NCBI GenBank assembly: GCA_910575775.1
Contig: CAJTEY010000018.1
Span: 2,373 to 66,372 of the forward strand
Reading direction: 5' to 3'
DNA length: 64,000 bases
From: Lachnospiraceae bacterium
GTDB lineage: Bacteria; Bacillota; Clostridia; Lachnospirales; Lachnospiraceae
Below, piece by piece: positions 42,522 to 52,050 of the stretch. The notes beneath the pieces are model-generated. The model was not told where the DNA came from and made no database searches. It saw only the letters and a program-made list of their open reading frames with translations. The translations under genes and the position numbers were made by a program. Positions within the stretch are counted from its first letter, which is position 1. Each line of letters begins with the position of its first letter.

Positions 42522-44626
42522 CACGGATTTTTATGACGGTTTTGTCCATGTCTCTGTCGGGGGCGGTTCTTATTTCGCTGGTGCTTTTAACGGGGCGGGT
42601 TCTGAAGGGAAAACTTGGCAGACAGTGGCAGTATTATATCTGGCTGATTGCCGTGATGCGGCTTCTTCTTCCCTTTGGGCCCAAGGCAAGTCTGATGGGG
42701 CTGGCGTATCAGACGGCGGACCGCGTAATCACACAAAGAACGCAGGTGACGCACGAGGCAGGACTGAGCGGACAGAGTATGGGACAGGATTCCCGGCAGA
42801 TGGCGGGACAGAGTGATGGGCCGGGCTATGGAAAGGAAGACGGGCTGAGAGTTGAGAAAAATCCAGAACAAAGCGCGGGGCAGGACACAGGTGCGAAAGA
42901 AGCTTCTTTTCTTGTACATGCGGCGGCCTTTGCAGGAAAATATTTGTGGACGGTCTGGCTGGCCGCAGCGTTTGCCATGCTGATACGAAAAATAACCATT
43001 TACCAGAGCTATACGCGGTATGTGAAAGCGGGAGCGGAGCCGGTCTGCGATATACCGCTTTTGGATCGGCTTACAGTGACGGCGCAGAGGCTGGGAATCG
43101 ACAGGCCAGTGGAACTTTGCGTGAATCCGCAAGTCTCTTCGCCGATGCTTGTGGGATATTTTCATCCCTGCATCATTCTGTCCGGCGCGGACATTTCGGA
43201 AAAAGAGTTTCAGTGGATTGCCATGCACGAGCTGACACATTACAGACGGAGGGATATTTGGTATAAATGGATGGTGCAGGTTACGGTTTGTCTGCACTGG
43301 TTCAATCCGCTCGTTCATCTGATGAGCCGGGAGATAGACAGAGTCTGTGAGTTTTCCTGCGACGAAGCGGTGGTTGCGAAGACGGGGTATGACCATGCGG
43401 CGGATTACGGGAAAACATTGCTTAACGCTATGGTGGCAGGCGGAATATGCAGAGAACCTTTTGCCGCTGTTACCATGAGCGCCAACAAAGAATTGTTGAG
43501 AGAAAGGCTGGGTGCAATTATGAATTGTAGGAAAAAGTCGAAAGCAACGGGTATCATAACAGCAGGGTTGACGGTGGGTATTGCTCTGGGAGCAGTTTTT
43601 CTTGGGGTGTACCCGGCAGTGACTGTGGCGGCAGAGTCTGACCGTGCCGGAGAAACGGCGTTATCCGCTAAAGAGAATGGGAAAGCGGGAGCCGGTAGCC
43701 GGGAAGAGCAGGCTGGCGCAGGTGAGACGGAGGCATGGGCGAAAGCAGAAAAGTATTACGAATCGCGCAGTCTGCCTATGATCCATATCGTGTTTTACGA
43801 ATTGGGGGAAAAGGAGCAGGAGCTCTGGCTTGACAGGTTCTATGCGGACGATGAGATTGCCTTCTTTTCTGTCGGTGCAGGGAGTCTGGACGCAGACAAT
43901 CCTCTGATACAGGCCTATGCAGAAAAGTTTTATCAGGCGGATGAAATTGCCTTTTTTTCCGTTCTCACGGATATGATGGAGAAGGAAGCGCTGGAGGGAT
44001 GGCTGGACCGGGCGCTTGCAGATGAGAAGAGCAGCTTTTGTTCGGTTCTCTATGATGAGCTGGGCATGGATGAGGAGGGGGAAAAACTGGAAAAGGCGAT
44101 GGAGGAGGAATTGCGGGAGGAATACCGGGCAGCCGGCGTTACCTGGAGTGGGAAAAACTATTATTATCAGGGACAGCTTGTGAACATTTTTCTGGATATC
44201 CATACACCGAACGAAGCTTTTTATACGCTGAATATGAATCCGGCGGGGAAGGTCAACGTTAAGATTGTACGCGCACAGGACGGGAAAATTACGGGCGTGG
44301 CATATATGACAGAAGCGGAAGTGGAGGAACTGTTGGGGGATTTATATGGAGAGGAAGAGGGCAGCGGTAATGAGGCGGACGGGGAGAACGCAGTGGTATT
44401 TCCCCAGGAAATGACCGTGTGTATGCCCGCGTGCTATATCAGGGAAGGCGCCGGGGCGGAGTTTCAGGCGGTGGGCCTGCTGGGTGAGGGGGAAATTGTC
44501 ACTGTTCTTGGCAGGAAAGAGGACACCGGCGGCCAGATGTGGTATCTTCTGGATCAGGAGTCACTTCCAGAACGGCTGGACGTATCTGTGAAAGCGTGTT
44601 ATATTAGAGGGGACTTGCTGGAATAG
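42518..44626 (+). CDS. BlaR1/MecR1-like M56 metallopeptidase sensor with C-terminal SH3 domain
   Basis: 702 residues. Helices at about 6-25, 36-52 and 125-150, then the M56 peptidase with zinc motif H237-E-L-T-H241 (AMHELTHYRRRDIW) and a further helix at about 345-365. Unlike BlaR1 it has no penicillin-binding SxxK domain; the outer part is an acidic helical domain with repeated DEIAFFSV segments (about 440-500) and a C-terminal SH3b-like domain (about 620-700). So the inducing signal is probably not a beta-lactam but something at the cell wall. Confidence 0.85.
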   Translation: MTRIFMTVLSMSLSGAVLISLVLLTGRVLKGKLGRQWQYYIWLIAVMRLLLPFGPKASLMGLAYQTADRVITQRTQVTHEAGLSGQSMGQDSRQMAGQSDGPGYGKEDGLRVEKNPEQSAGQDTGAKEASFLVHAAAFAGKYLWTVWLAAAFAMLIRKITIYQSYTRYVKAGAEPVCDIPLLDRLTVTAQRLGIDRPVELCVNPQVSSPMLVGYFHPCIILSGADISEKEFQWIAMHELTHYRRRDIWYKWMVQVTVCLHWFNPLVHLMSREIDRVCEFSCDEAVVAKTGYDHAADYGKTLLNAMVAGGICREPFAAVTMSANKELLRERLGAIMNCRKKSKATGIITAGLTVGIALGAVFLGVYPAVTVAAESDRAGETALSAKENGKAGAGSREEQAGAGETEAWAKAEKYYESRSLPMIHIVFYELGEKEQELWLDRFYADDEIAFFSVGAGSLDADNPLIQAYAEKFYQADEIAFFSVLTDMMEKEALEGWLDRALADEKSSFCSVLYDELGMDEEGEKLEKAMEEELREEYRAAGVTWSGKNYYYQGQLVNIFLDIHTPNEAFYTLNMNPAGKVNVKIVRAQDGKITGVAYMTEAEVEELLGDLYGEEEGSGNEADGENAVVFPQEMTVCMPACYIREGAGAEFQAVGLLGEGEIVTVLGRKEDTGGQMWYLLDQESLPERLDVSVKACYIRGDLLE

Positions 44627-44647
44627 AACGTAGTTAAGGAGGACTGA

Positions 44648-45151
44648 ATGAATACCTACATTTTTTTATATCCGAACACATCCTTTTTTGAGGTAACGCT
44701 GGCTGCCTATTTTATGAAAACGAAAGGCAGTGTCTATATCGTTGCGGAGGAGGAACACCAGGTGATATGCACGAATGAAGGAATCAGGGTGCAAAGGGAT
44801 ATCAGCCTTTCCCGGATGAAAGCAGAAAGTGTGGATGTGTTTATCCTTTGCGGCGGTGAAATTGACAACATTCATAATAAGGAACTGCTATTTGAAATCA
44901 TCAACAAGTGTATAGAGGATAAGAAAATTGTCGGTGGCATCTGTGCAGGAAGAATGCTTATCGCGGATGCTGTCGGAGATTTGATATTCCCTGAAAAGAC
45001 ATGCGTTTTGGATCATATGATCCTGAGTCCGGGAAATGAGTACGTTGATTTTGCTTTGGAGGTGGGAAAGGCGGCAGATATTTTTGTGGACGAAGAAGAT
45101 TACCAGGAAACCGTAGATTACTTCAAATATTTCAAATATATCGGAAATTGA
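44648..45151 (+). CDS. DJ-1/PfpI family protein
   Basis: 167 residues with AAGGAGGACTGA before the ATG. Flavodoxin-like fold with VDVFILCGGEID and the nucleophile elbow cysteine C99 in VGGICAGRMLIADAV, followed by DHMILSPGNEY. Members act as glyoxalases, chaperones, proteases or amidotransferase-like enzymes, so the reaction cannot be named. Its gene follows the BlaR-like gene by 21 bases and may be part of that operon. Confidence 0.75.
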   Translation: MNTYIFLYPNTSFFEVTLAAYFMKTKGSVYIVAEEEHQVICTNEGIRVQRDISLSRMKAESVDVFILCGGEIDNIHNKELLFEIINKCIEDKKIVGGICAGRMLIADAVGDLIFPEKTCVLDHMILSPGNEYVDFALEVGKAADIFVDEEDYQETVDYFKYFKYIGN

Positions 45152-45194
45152 GAAAAAGATCCGTCTTCGTTTTAAAGGAAAACGGTCCGGCGCT

Positions 45195-45536
45195 TTAGCA
45201 GCCGCCGTCCGCCTCCACCTGTAAAATATCCTCAAATCGAATTTTCGTGTTCACGATCTGCAATAACCGGCTGGTCTCGTCGATGCGGGCGACCAGGCCG
45301 GTTATTTTGATATATTCCCCGTTTTGAAAATAGACGACAGTGGCCATGTTTCCTTTGGAGAGCAGATGCATCCGCTGGTCCAGCTCTTCCTCCATTTCCG
45401 GGGAGAGCACGATTTTCGGGACGAGAATTTTTTCCTTTTTTGCGAGGGCGTCTGGAAGCCCGCGCAGTGCCGCAAAGGGCATAAACTGCTTGGCTCTCTC
45501 TTCTATGGACATTTTGGTTTTCGGTTTTTTTGTCAT
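45195..45536 (-). CDS. YolD-like protein
   Basis: 113 residues from the ATG at 45536 (GGAAGGAAAA before it; the frame extends to 45602 without a ribosome site). ERAKQFMPFAALRGLPDAL and the final strand KIRFEDILQVEADGGC fit the YolD family. YolD genes are commonly paired with UvrX/DinB-type Y-family polymerases, and here it follows one by 43 bases. Probably an SOS accessory factor. Confidence 0.8.
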   Translation of the reverse strand: MTKKPKTKMSIEERAKQFMPFAALRGLPDALAKKEKILVPKIVLSPEMEEELDQRMHLLSKGNMATVVYFQNGEYIKITGLVARIDETSRLLQIVNTKIRFEDILQVEADGGC

Positions 45537-45579
45537 TTTTCCTTCCATTTCCGGCGGTATCATCAGCCGTCGGGAGCAT

Positions 45580-46827
45580 TTACTCGGCCCTATGGCCTCC
45601 AATCTGGTGATTCCGCTCTCTGGTGGTGGCGCCTTCCTCCAGATTCATGCCTTTCAGGATGGCGTCCTTTCCGAATTTATTTTTAATGCTGATGACAGCC
45701 TGCTGTACCTTGCGGTTTTTCTCGAGTTCTTCGGCATCCACGAAGAAGTGGTACTGGTGGTATTCTTCCGGCATTACATGGTTGCATGTCAGATTGACGC
45801 GGTGGATCGGCCACTCGGGGTTCACGATTTTTTCATAGAGAGCTGTCACCGCAGGAATGAGAATGAGGTCTGAGCTGGTGTCCGTCTGTAAGTCGGCCGT
45901 GCCGTGGGCAGATGGCGCATTCATGCGGTTGGAGTAGCCGACGTGGAGTGTGACCAGATTCTTTTCCACCAGATCCAGACACAGAAGATCCATCATTTCC
46001 TTGACAATGAGAAGTCCTTTGTCAAAGGAATAGTCGCTGCCAAGCACCTGCCCGCTGGTAAGACAGCTGCTGCGAGGCCGGTAGTTTTTGATGTCGGAGA
46101 TGGTGACAGGTTCTCGTCCCCAGGCGTGGTCGATCAGAAGTTCGGCGTCAATTCCGAAAAGCTTATATAAGAGATCTTCGTCTGCGGCGGCCACATCCCC
46201 CATCGTGCGGATGCCGAAGGTATCAAGCCGTCTGGCGGTACCTGCGCCGATGCGCCAGAAATCCGTTAGGGGCTTGTGCGCCCAGAGTGTTTTGCGGTAG
46301 CTCTCCTCCGTCAGCTCACCAATGAAGTCATCGGCGTGTTTGGCGGTGATATCCAGCGCGATTTTGGACAGATACAGGTTGGAACCAACGCCGCAGGAGG
46401 CACGGATGCCGGTCTGCTCATAGATGTCCTGCATGATCTGAAAACCGAGCTGTCTGGCGGAGAGCCGGTAGAGCGCGAGATAATCCGTCACATCCATGAA
46501 TGCCTCGTCGATGGAGTAGACGTGGATGTCCTCTTTGGATATATATTTCAGATAAACTTCATAGATGTCGGCGGAGACATCCACATATTTCTGCATACGG
46601 GGCGGAGCCACGATATATTCCACTGATTTCGGAATCTCAAATATGCGGCAGCGGTTTTTAATGCCAAGCGCTTTCATGGCCGGGGTGATGGCAAGACAGA
46701 TGGTTTTCTCCGTCCGGCTCGGGTCGGCTACGACCAGGTTGGTGGTCATGGGATCCAGGTTTCTTTCCACGCATTCCACTGAGGCGTAGAAAGATTTCAA
46801 GTCTATGCAGAGATAGGTGCGGCTCAT
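45580..46827 (-). CDS. Y-family DNA polymerase (UvrX/UmuC/DinB type)
   Basis: 415 residues from the ATG at 46827 (AAAGGAGCAAGAA before it). Catalytic motifs CIDLKSFYASVECVERNLDP and VYSIDEAFMDVTDY, then the HhH region LTDFWRIGAGTARRLDTFGI, and a little-finger domain SCLTSGQVLGSDYSFDKGL. It is the longer UvrX-type branch, used for translesion synthesis. A LexA box sits in its promoter and a YolD gene follows. Confidence 0.92.
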   Translation of the reverse strand: MSRTYLCIDLKSFYASVECVERNLDPMTTNLVVADPSRTEKTICLAITPAMKALGIKNRCRIFEIPKSVEYIVAPPRMQKYVDVSADIYEVYLKYISKEDIHVYSIDEAFMDVTDYLALYRLSARQLGFQIMQDIYEQTGIRASCGVGSNLYLSKIALDITAKHADDFIGELTEESYRKTLWAHKPLTDFWRIGAGTARRLDTFGIRTMGDVAAADEDLLYKLFGIDAELLIDHAWGREPVTISDIKNYRPRSSCLTSGQVLGSDYSFDKGLLIVKEMMDLLCLDLVEKNLVTLHVGYSNRMNAPSAHGTADLQTDTSSDLILIPAVTALYEKIVNPEWPIHRVNLTCNHVMPEEYHQYHFFVDAEELEKNRKVQQAVISIKNKFGKDAILKGMNLEEGATTRERNHQIGGHRAE

Positions 46828-46887
46828 TTCTTGCTCCTTTTGCAATCGGTCATCGTATCCGTGTTTCGTTGCTTTTTATATAGTCAT

Positions 46888-46916
46888 AGCATATCACAAG
46901 AACATATGTTTGGCAA
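46888..46916 (-). promoter_or_regulatory. SOS promoter of the Y-family polymerase with a LexA box
   Basis: Minus strand TTGCCA (46916-46911), 17 bases, TATGCT (46893-46888). The spacer contains CAAACATATGTTCT (46912-46899), matching the LexA operator with one weaker position. It independently shows that the GAAC-N4-GTTC motif is used in this genome. Confidence 0.8.
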
Positions 46917-47074
46917 GAGAAAATGCAGTGACAAAGTGCCGGAAGCGGTGCGGGAGGATGCCGGTTATTTTTATGCCGTCTGTATGATTTATTTTGGACA
47001 GGAAAAAGAAAAATAAGGACAAATTTGTAATTTAATGTTAGAATACCCTTATATGTATGAAGGGGTAAAGGAAA

Positions 47075-48346
47075 ATGAGCGTTATCAGCAGTAAGGATGT
47101 CAACGAGATCATCCGAAAAACTCTCGGCATCATCAACAATAAGATTATGCATCATGGGGAGATCACGGGGTATATCTTATATAAGATGATGGAGTATGAA
47201 AATGCCTACACCGATCAGAATTACACGGAGCAGGAACTGGTGGATTACACCATGCTCGGCATTCTGCATGATATCGGTCTTTATAAGGAAGACAATGTCA
47301 AAAATGTGTCGGATTTTGAGACGAAAAATCTCTGGCCGCACTCGATCTACGGCTTTCTCTTTTTGAAGTATCTGTCACCCATAGGGGACAGGGCGGAGAT
47401 CGTGCTTTATCATCATCTGGATTATAACCGCTACAGCATGATACAGAGCCGCTATCTGCATGTGACGGAACTTTTGAATCTGGCGGACAAGATGGATACG
47501 GTTCTGCATTTGAAGGAGGAGAAACTGGAGCAGGATTATTTTTCAAAGTACCGCAATATCAAATTTTCGGGTGCGGCGATGGATCTGTTTCAGAAAGCGG
47601 AAAAGTGTTATGGGATAACGGATAATCTCGTGACCGGCAAATACCGTGAAGAACTGGATGTGCTTCTTGCGAAGAGAGCCTTTTCCGAGCAGTACAAAAA
47701 AGGCTTTCTGGAGATGCTTGTCTACACCATTGATTTTAGAAGCGAGCATACGGTGATCCATACGCTGGCGACGGTGAACTTTGCGGAACAGCTTGGCAGG
47801 CTTGCGAGAGTTTCAGGCAAGGATCTGCGTGACCTGCATTACGGCGCGCTTCTGCACGATCTCGGAAAGATTGCCATTCCCTTACATATTCTGGAGTCCA
47901 CGGGTCGGCTGAGTGACGATGAGATGAAAGTGATGAAAGCCCATGTGCGGATCACGGAGATGATACTGGAAGGCGTTGTGGATGATGCAGTGCTGCAGAT
48001 CGCGGTCAGACATCACGAAAAACTGGACGGGACAGGCTATCACAGGGGGCTTTCGGCGGCGGATCTGACTCTGCCCCAGCAGATCATTGCGGTGGCGGAC
48101 ATTCTGAGTGCGCTTTACGGCAAACGCAGCTACAAGGAGGCTTTCAGCAAGGAGAAAATTCTCGACATTATGAACTCTGATGCGGACAAAGGCAAGATAA
48201 ACCGCAATGTTGTGACAACGCTCGAGAAGAGTTATGACAGCATTATCGAAGTGTTTGAGAAAGAAAAGGAAAACACCATCGGATTATACTTGAAAATCAA
48301 AGAGCAGTATGCGATAATGATTGAACGTTTCAAAAAGTTTGGCTAA
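47075..48346 (+). CDS. HD-GYP domain phosphodiesterase with a second N-terminal HD domain
   Basis: 423 residues with AAAGGAAA before the ATG. An N-terminal HD-like domain (about 25-140) has MLGILHDIGL and VLYHHLDYNR. The C-terminal HD-GYP domain (about 225-380) has LHDLGKIAIPLHIL, HVRITEMILEGV, HHEKLDGTGYHRGL and ADILSALYGKRSYKEAF. The GYP signature appears as GTGYH, as in active c-di-GMP phosphodiesterases. No sensor domain otherwise. It may lower c-di-GMP or a related dinucleotide. Confidence 0.85.
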   Translation: MSVISSKDVNEIIRKTLGIINNKIMHHGEITGYILYKMMEYENAYTDQNYTEQELVDYTMLGILHDIGLYKEDNVKNVSDFETKNLWPHSIYGFLFLKYLSPIGDRAEIVLYHHLDYNRYSMIQSRYLHVTELLNLADKMDTVLHLKEEKLEQDYFSKYRNIKFSGAAMDLFQKAEKCYGITDNLVTGKYREELDVLLAKRAFSEQYKKGFLEMLVYTIDFRSEHTVIHTLATVNFAEQLGRLARVSGKDLRDLHYGALLHDLGKIAIPLHILESTGRLSDDEMKVMKAHVRITEMILEGVVDDAVLQIAVRHHEKLDGTGYHRGLSAADLTLPQQIIAVADILSALYGKRSYKEAFSKEKILDIMNSDADKGKINRNVVTTLEKSYDSIIEVFEKEKENTIGLYLKIKEQYAIMIERFKKFG

Positions 48347-48378
48347 ATAGCAGAAAAGAAGAGGAGGCGCTATTCTAT

Positions 48379-49497
48379 ATGGAACAGGCAAAAGTATATT
48401 TTACATCCTTTAAGGCTACGGAGCATGAGAACTTATTACAGAAACTTCACCGGCTGATGAAGACGGCGGGCTTCGAGAACATTGATTTTGCAGACAAGTA
48501 TACGGCGATCAAGATTCATTTCGGTGAGTACGGAAATCTGGCCTTTCTGCGCCCGAACTACGCAAGGGTGGTGGCGGACTATGTGAAGGAGCTTGGCGGC
48601 AAGCCCTATCTGACAGACTGCAATACCCTCTATGTAGGCAGCAGGAAAAATGCGCTGGATCATCTGGAAACAGCTTATGTGAATGGCTTCTCTCCTTATC
48701 AGACAGGATGCCATGTTATTATCGGAGATGGTCTGAAAGGAACCGACGAGACGCTGGTGCCCATCAATGGGGAGTATGTGAAGGAGGCGAAGATCGGACA
48801 CGCGGTCATGGATGCGGATGTGTTTATTTCCCTGACACATTTCAAAGGGCATGAAATGGCAGGTTTCGGCGGTGCACTGAAAAACATCGGTATGGGCTGT
48901 GGTTCCAGGGCTGGCAAGATGGAGCAGCACTGCGACGGTAAGCCGGAGGTGGATCAGTCTCTCTGTGTGGGATGTGTCGCCTGCGACAGGATCTGTGCCC
49001 ACGGCGCGCCTGTGATCGGGGATGGCAAGGCGCATATTGACCACGAAAAATGCGTGGGATGTGGACGGTGCCTTGCGGTTTGTCCGAAGGATGCAATTTC
49101 TGCAAGTTTTGAGGATTCCATCGCCATGCTCAATTATAAGATGGCGGAGTATGCGTGGGCAGTCTGCAAAGATAAAGCGTGTTTCCATGTATCTCTGATC
49201 TGTGATGTGTCGCCCAACTGTGACTGTCATGCAGAAAACGACATTCCGATTATCCCCAATGTGGGAATGCTGGCATCTTTTGACCCGGTGGCGCTAGACC
49301 AGGCATGTGCTGACCTGTGCAATAAGATGACCCCGGTGGAGGAGAGCGTGCTCGGTGAAAATCTGCACAAGCATGGCAACGAGGAAGGGCATGACCATTT
49401 CTTTATGACCCACCCGGACACGGAATGGAAGTCCTGTATTGCCCATGCGGTGAAGATCGGGCTGGGGACTGACCAGTATGAGCTGGTGACGATCTAA
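48379..49497 (+). CDS. DUF362 protein with two 4Fe-4S clusters
   Basis: 372 residues. The N-terminal and C-terminal parts are DUF362 (KIHFGEYGNLAFLRPNYAR, LTHFKGHEMAGFGGALKNIG, GMGCGSRAGKMEQH); a ferredoxin insert at about 193-240 has CVGCVACDRICAHGAP and CVGCGRCLAVCPKDAI. Such proteins are common in anaerobes and likely move electrons in an unknown redox reaction. GAAGAGGAGGCG precedes the ATG; a bidirectional terminator follows. Confidence 0.85.
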   Translation: MEQAKVYFTSFKATEHENLLQKLHRLMKTAGFENIDFADKYTAIKIHFGEYGNLAFLRPNYARVVADYVKELGGKPYLTDCNTLYVGSRKNALDHLETAYVNGFSPYQTGCHVIIGDGLKGTDETLVPINGEYVKEAKIGHAVMDADVFISLTHFKGHEMAGFGGALKNIGMGCGSRAGKMEQHCDGKPEVDQSLCVGCVACDRICAHGAPVIGDGKAHIDHEKCVGCGRCLAVCPKDAISASFEDSIAMLNYKMAEYAWAVCKDKACFHVSLICDVSPNCDCHAENDIPIIPNVGMLASFDPVALDQACADLCNKMTPVEESVLGENLHKHGNEEGHDHFFMTHPDTEWKSCIAHAVKIGLGTDQYELVTI

Positions 49498-49542
49498 AGA
49501 GAGGGAAGCAGGAAAACAAAAAGATAGAGCATAAGAGATAGA

Positions 49543-49602
49543 GAAAACGGCCTCCGGCAGTCAGCTTACCCCGTGAATGTCTGGAGGCCGTTTTCCTTTT
49601 TG
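49543..49602. terminator. Bidirectional intrinsic terminator
   Basis: GAAAACGGCCTCC ... GGAGGCCGTTTTC with a 27-base loop, a T-run on the plus side (CTTTTTG) and another on the minus side (TCTC-rich then TTTTT at 49517-49521). It separates convergent genes. Confidence 0.85.
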
Positions 49603-49685
49603 TATTTTGCGTATCTGAGTACGCGATTGTCTGCTGCATCTGATAAAGCGAATGATTTCCGCTTTGGAGGATCAGCCTGTGCGGA

Positions 49686-51110
49686 TTACCGTGCTTTGCC
49701 TGCGTGGGGAATATCGGTATGCTCTGAAATTTCCCGGCTGATCGTACACAGGTCGTCCACGGATAGGCCGTGAATGTCTGGATTGCCGGTGATGCGGGCA
49801 AACGTCTTCAGCTCCTCAGCGGAACATCTCAGATAATTTTCCACCCGCTTTGCGGCGGCGTCAATATGCAGTCTTTCCCGCAGCTTTTCGTCCTGTGTCG
49901 CAACGCCCACCGGGCACATGCCGCTGCCGCATATACGATACTGCTGGCAGGCAGCAGCGACCATAGCGGCGGATGCCACGGCGACAGCGTCCGCACCCAG
50001 GGCGATCGCTTTGGCAAAATCAGAGGACACGCGTAAGCCCCCGGTGATGACCAGATCAATGTCCGAGCCGACGGCGTCAAGGTATTTCCTTGCCCGGCAG
50101 AGGGCGTAGACGGTCGGCACACTGGTGGAGTCCCGGATGATGGCGGGGGAAGCCCCGGTTGCGCCGCCACGGCCGTCTATGGTGATGAAATCGGGTTCGG
50201 CATAGACACAAAATTCCAGATCTCTCTCGATCCGCCCGGCAGCGATCTTGATGCCGATGGGTCTTCCTTCACTTCGGGTGCGCAGTTCTTCCACCAGTTT
50301 TTTCAAATCATCTGCACTGTCTATACCGGGGAATTTAGAAGGGCTGATGACGTCTTCCCCAAGCGGCTTGTTTCTGATTTTTGCAATTTCCGGGGTTACC
50401 TTACCGCCGGGCAGATGGCCGCCCATACCCGGTTTTGTACCCTGACCGATTTTGATTTCAATGGCGTCGGATGTTCTTAAGTTTTCATCGGTAACGCTGT
50501 ACTGGTTCGGGACATATTCAAATATGTATTTGCAGGCCGCAGCCTTTTCTTCCGGGAGAATGCCTCCTTCCCCGCTGCACATTGCCGTTTCCACGGCAGC
50601 GCTGCCTCTTGCCATCGCGATTTTTGTCTCCCGGGAAAGGGCGCCGAAGGACATATGGGAGATGTAGACCGGCATGGAAAGGGTCATCGGTTTTTTTGCG
50701 TGTTTGCCGATCACAGTCTGCAGAGATACCTCGTCATGCTCATTTAAGGGCATCGGGTTTAACTGTGCGCCCAGAATCAGGACATCGTCCCAGCCCGGCA
50801 TTTTCATCTGCGTGCCCATAGCCTCTATCGCAGATTTTCCGGTGACAGCCATCTCGTGAATCTCTTTCATATAGCGGTAGCTGCCGTCTGTTTTTCTGGT
50901 TTCCTTCGGATAACTTAAATCCAGGTCTCCGGCGTTTTTATAAGTTTCCCCATTTTTCGGTCCCGCGCAGGCTGCGGGCGTTTCGGATTCCAGCGCGTTG
51001 AATTTCTCCGGCGGCTGTTTGCAGATGGGACATTCCTTCAGCTCTGAAAAGGGTTTTCCTTCCTTTTCCTCATTGTATTCATACCCACAGATGCTGCATT
51101 TGTAGATCAT
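49686..51110 (-). CDS. Glutamate-synthase-like FMN protein with N-terminal rubredoxin-like domain
   Basis: 474 residues. Rubredoxin-like knuckles YKCSICGYEYNEEK and ECPICKQPPEKF (about 3-36), then a GltB-type FMN barrel with PVYISHMSFGALSRETKIAM, GQGTKPGMGGHLPGGKV, ITIDGRGGATGASP, GLRVSSDFAKAIALGADAV and the 3Fe-4S cysteines CGSGMCPVGVATQD. There is no amidotransferase domain or small subunit nearby, so it is an archaeal/clostridial-type stand-alone FMN protein whose electron donor and exact product are uncertain. TTGGAGGAAATTGCA-like ribosome site precedes the ATG. Confidence 0.85.
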   Translation of the reverse strand: MIYKCSICGYEYNEEKEGKPFSELKECPICKQPPEKFNALESETPAACAGPKNGETYKNAGDLDLSYPKETRKTDGSYRYMKEIHEMAVTGKSAIEAMGTQMKMPGWDDVLILGAQLNPMPLNEHDEVSLQTVIGKHAKKPMTLSMPVYISHMSFGALSRETKIAMARGSAAVETAMCSGEGGILPEEKAAACKYIFEYVPNQYSVTDENLRTSDAIEIKIGQGTKPGMGGHLPGGKVTPEIAKIRNKPLGEDVISPSKFPGIDSADDLKKLVEELRTRSEGRPIGIKIAAGRIERDLEFCVYAEPDFITIDGRGGATGASPAIIRDSTSVPTVYALCRARKYLDAVGSDIDLVITGGLRVSSDFAKAIALGADAVAVASAAMVAAACQQYRICGSGMCPVGVATQDEKLRERLHIDAAAKRVENYLRCSAEELKTFARITGNPDIHGLSVDDLCTISREISEHTDIPHAGKAR

Positions 51111-51249
51111 TGCAATTTCCTCCTTTGTAGTTTTTGTATTTTGGCAGGGATAACATACTAAAAATTAGAATTATTCTAATTATAATATAGATTTCGATAT
51201 TTGTCGAGGGAAAGACTTGATGTGTCAGAGAGGAAAAAGAATGCCGGCA

Positions 51250-51933
51250 CTATCGTGTCGGCATTCTGAAATCCGCGAGAGCGCGGTTCAAATAATCATT
51301 GAAAGGTTTCATCGCTTCAAAAATCTCTACCATTTTCGGCAGGAATGTCCCGATATCCGATAGATCCTGATCCTTGACCGGGTATTCGAGATACCAGCTC
51401 TTATATTTCAGGTATTCGGCCTGCGGATGATCCTTGTCATACCCGGCCGGCACCTTTTTGAGAGCCGTCCCCTGTACCGTAAAATATTTGGTAAAGGTGT
51501 CTGCATGAATGATCTGTTCCCATTCGTCCGGATGCTTCACGATATAGTCCCGCACCATGACGGTGGCCTCCTTGAACATATCGGCAAACAGTCCGCCGCC
51601 CAGAAAGGATTCATCGCCGGGCTTTATCATCAGATAATATCCAACCGGGACAGGGAGCTTTCCCATCGCGCCGATGTGGGCGCGGAAGGCGGGATTGTAG
51701 GGTGACTTGTCGTGACTGAACCGGGTATCCCGCACCAGCTTAAAGGTAAGATCCCTGGGCACATTCTGGAGGATACTGCTGTCTGTCTTTCCGATAGCCA
51801 GAATCAGTTCCTGCACCAGCTCTTCAAACTGCGCGTTTGCGTCTTTGTATTCTGTCTTATGCTGATGATACCATTCCCGGTTGTTGTTTTCCTTTAATTC
51901 GGATAAGTATTTGAAGATCAGTTCTGTGTTCAT
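51250..51933 (-). CDS. DUF2461 family protein
   Basis: 227 residues from the ATG at 51933 (GGGAGGAAATA before it; the frame runs upstream to 52044 without a good start). LKENNNREWYHQHKTEYKDA, RDTRFSHDKSPYNPAFRAHIG and PGDESFLGGGLFADMF are the conserved features of DUF2461. No function is established. It follows the ECF-type sigma gene on the same strand by 117 bases. Confidence 0.85.
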   Translation of the reverse strand: MNTELIFKYLSELKENNNREWYHQHKTEYKDANAQFEELVQELILAIGKTDSSILQNVPRDLTFKLVRDTRFSHDKSPYNPAFRAHIGAMGKLPVPVGYYLMIKPGDESFLGGGLFADMFKEATVMVRDYIVKHPDEWEQIIHADTFTKYFTVQGTALKKVPAGYDKDHPQAEYLKYKSWYLEYPVKDQDLSDIGTFLPKMVEIFEAMKPFNDYLNRALADFRMPTR

Positions 51934-52050
51934 TATTTCCTCCCATTCCTTCCGGGCACAGATAAAATGCGAAAGGTGCTTTCTCACATAGCAATGTGAA
52001 CTTTCATGCGTCTTCTGTGCCAGAACTTTTTTCATGTGCGTCATTTCAAG

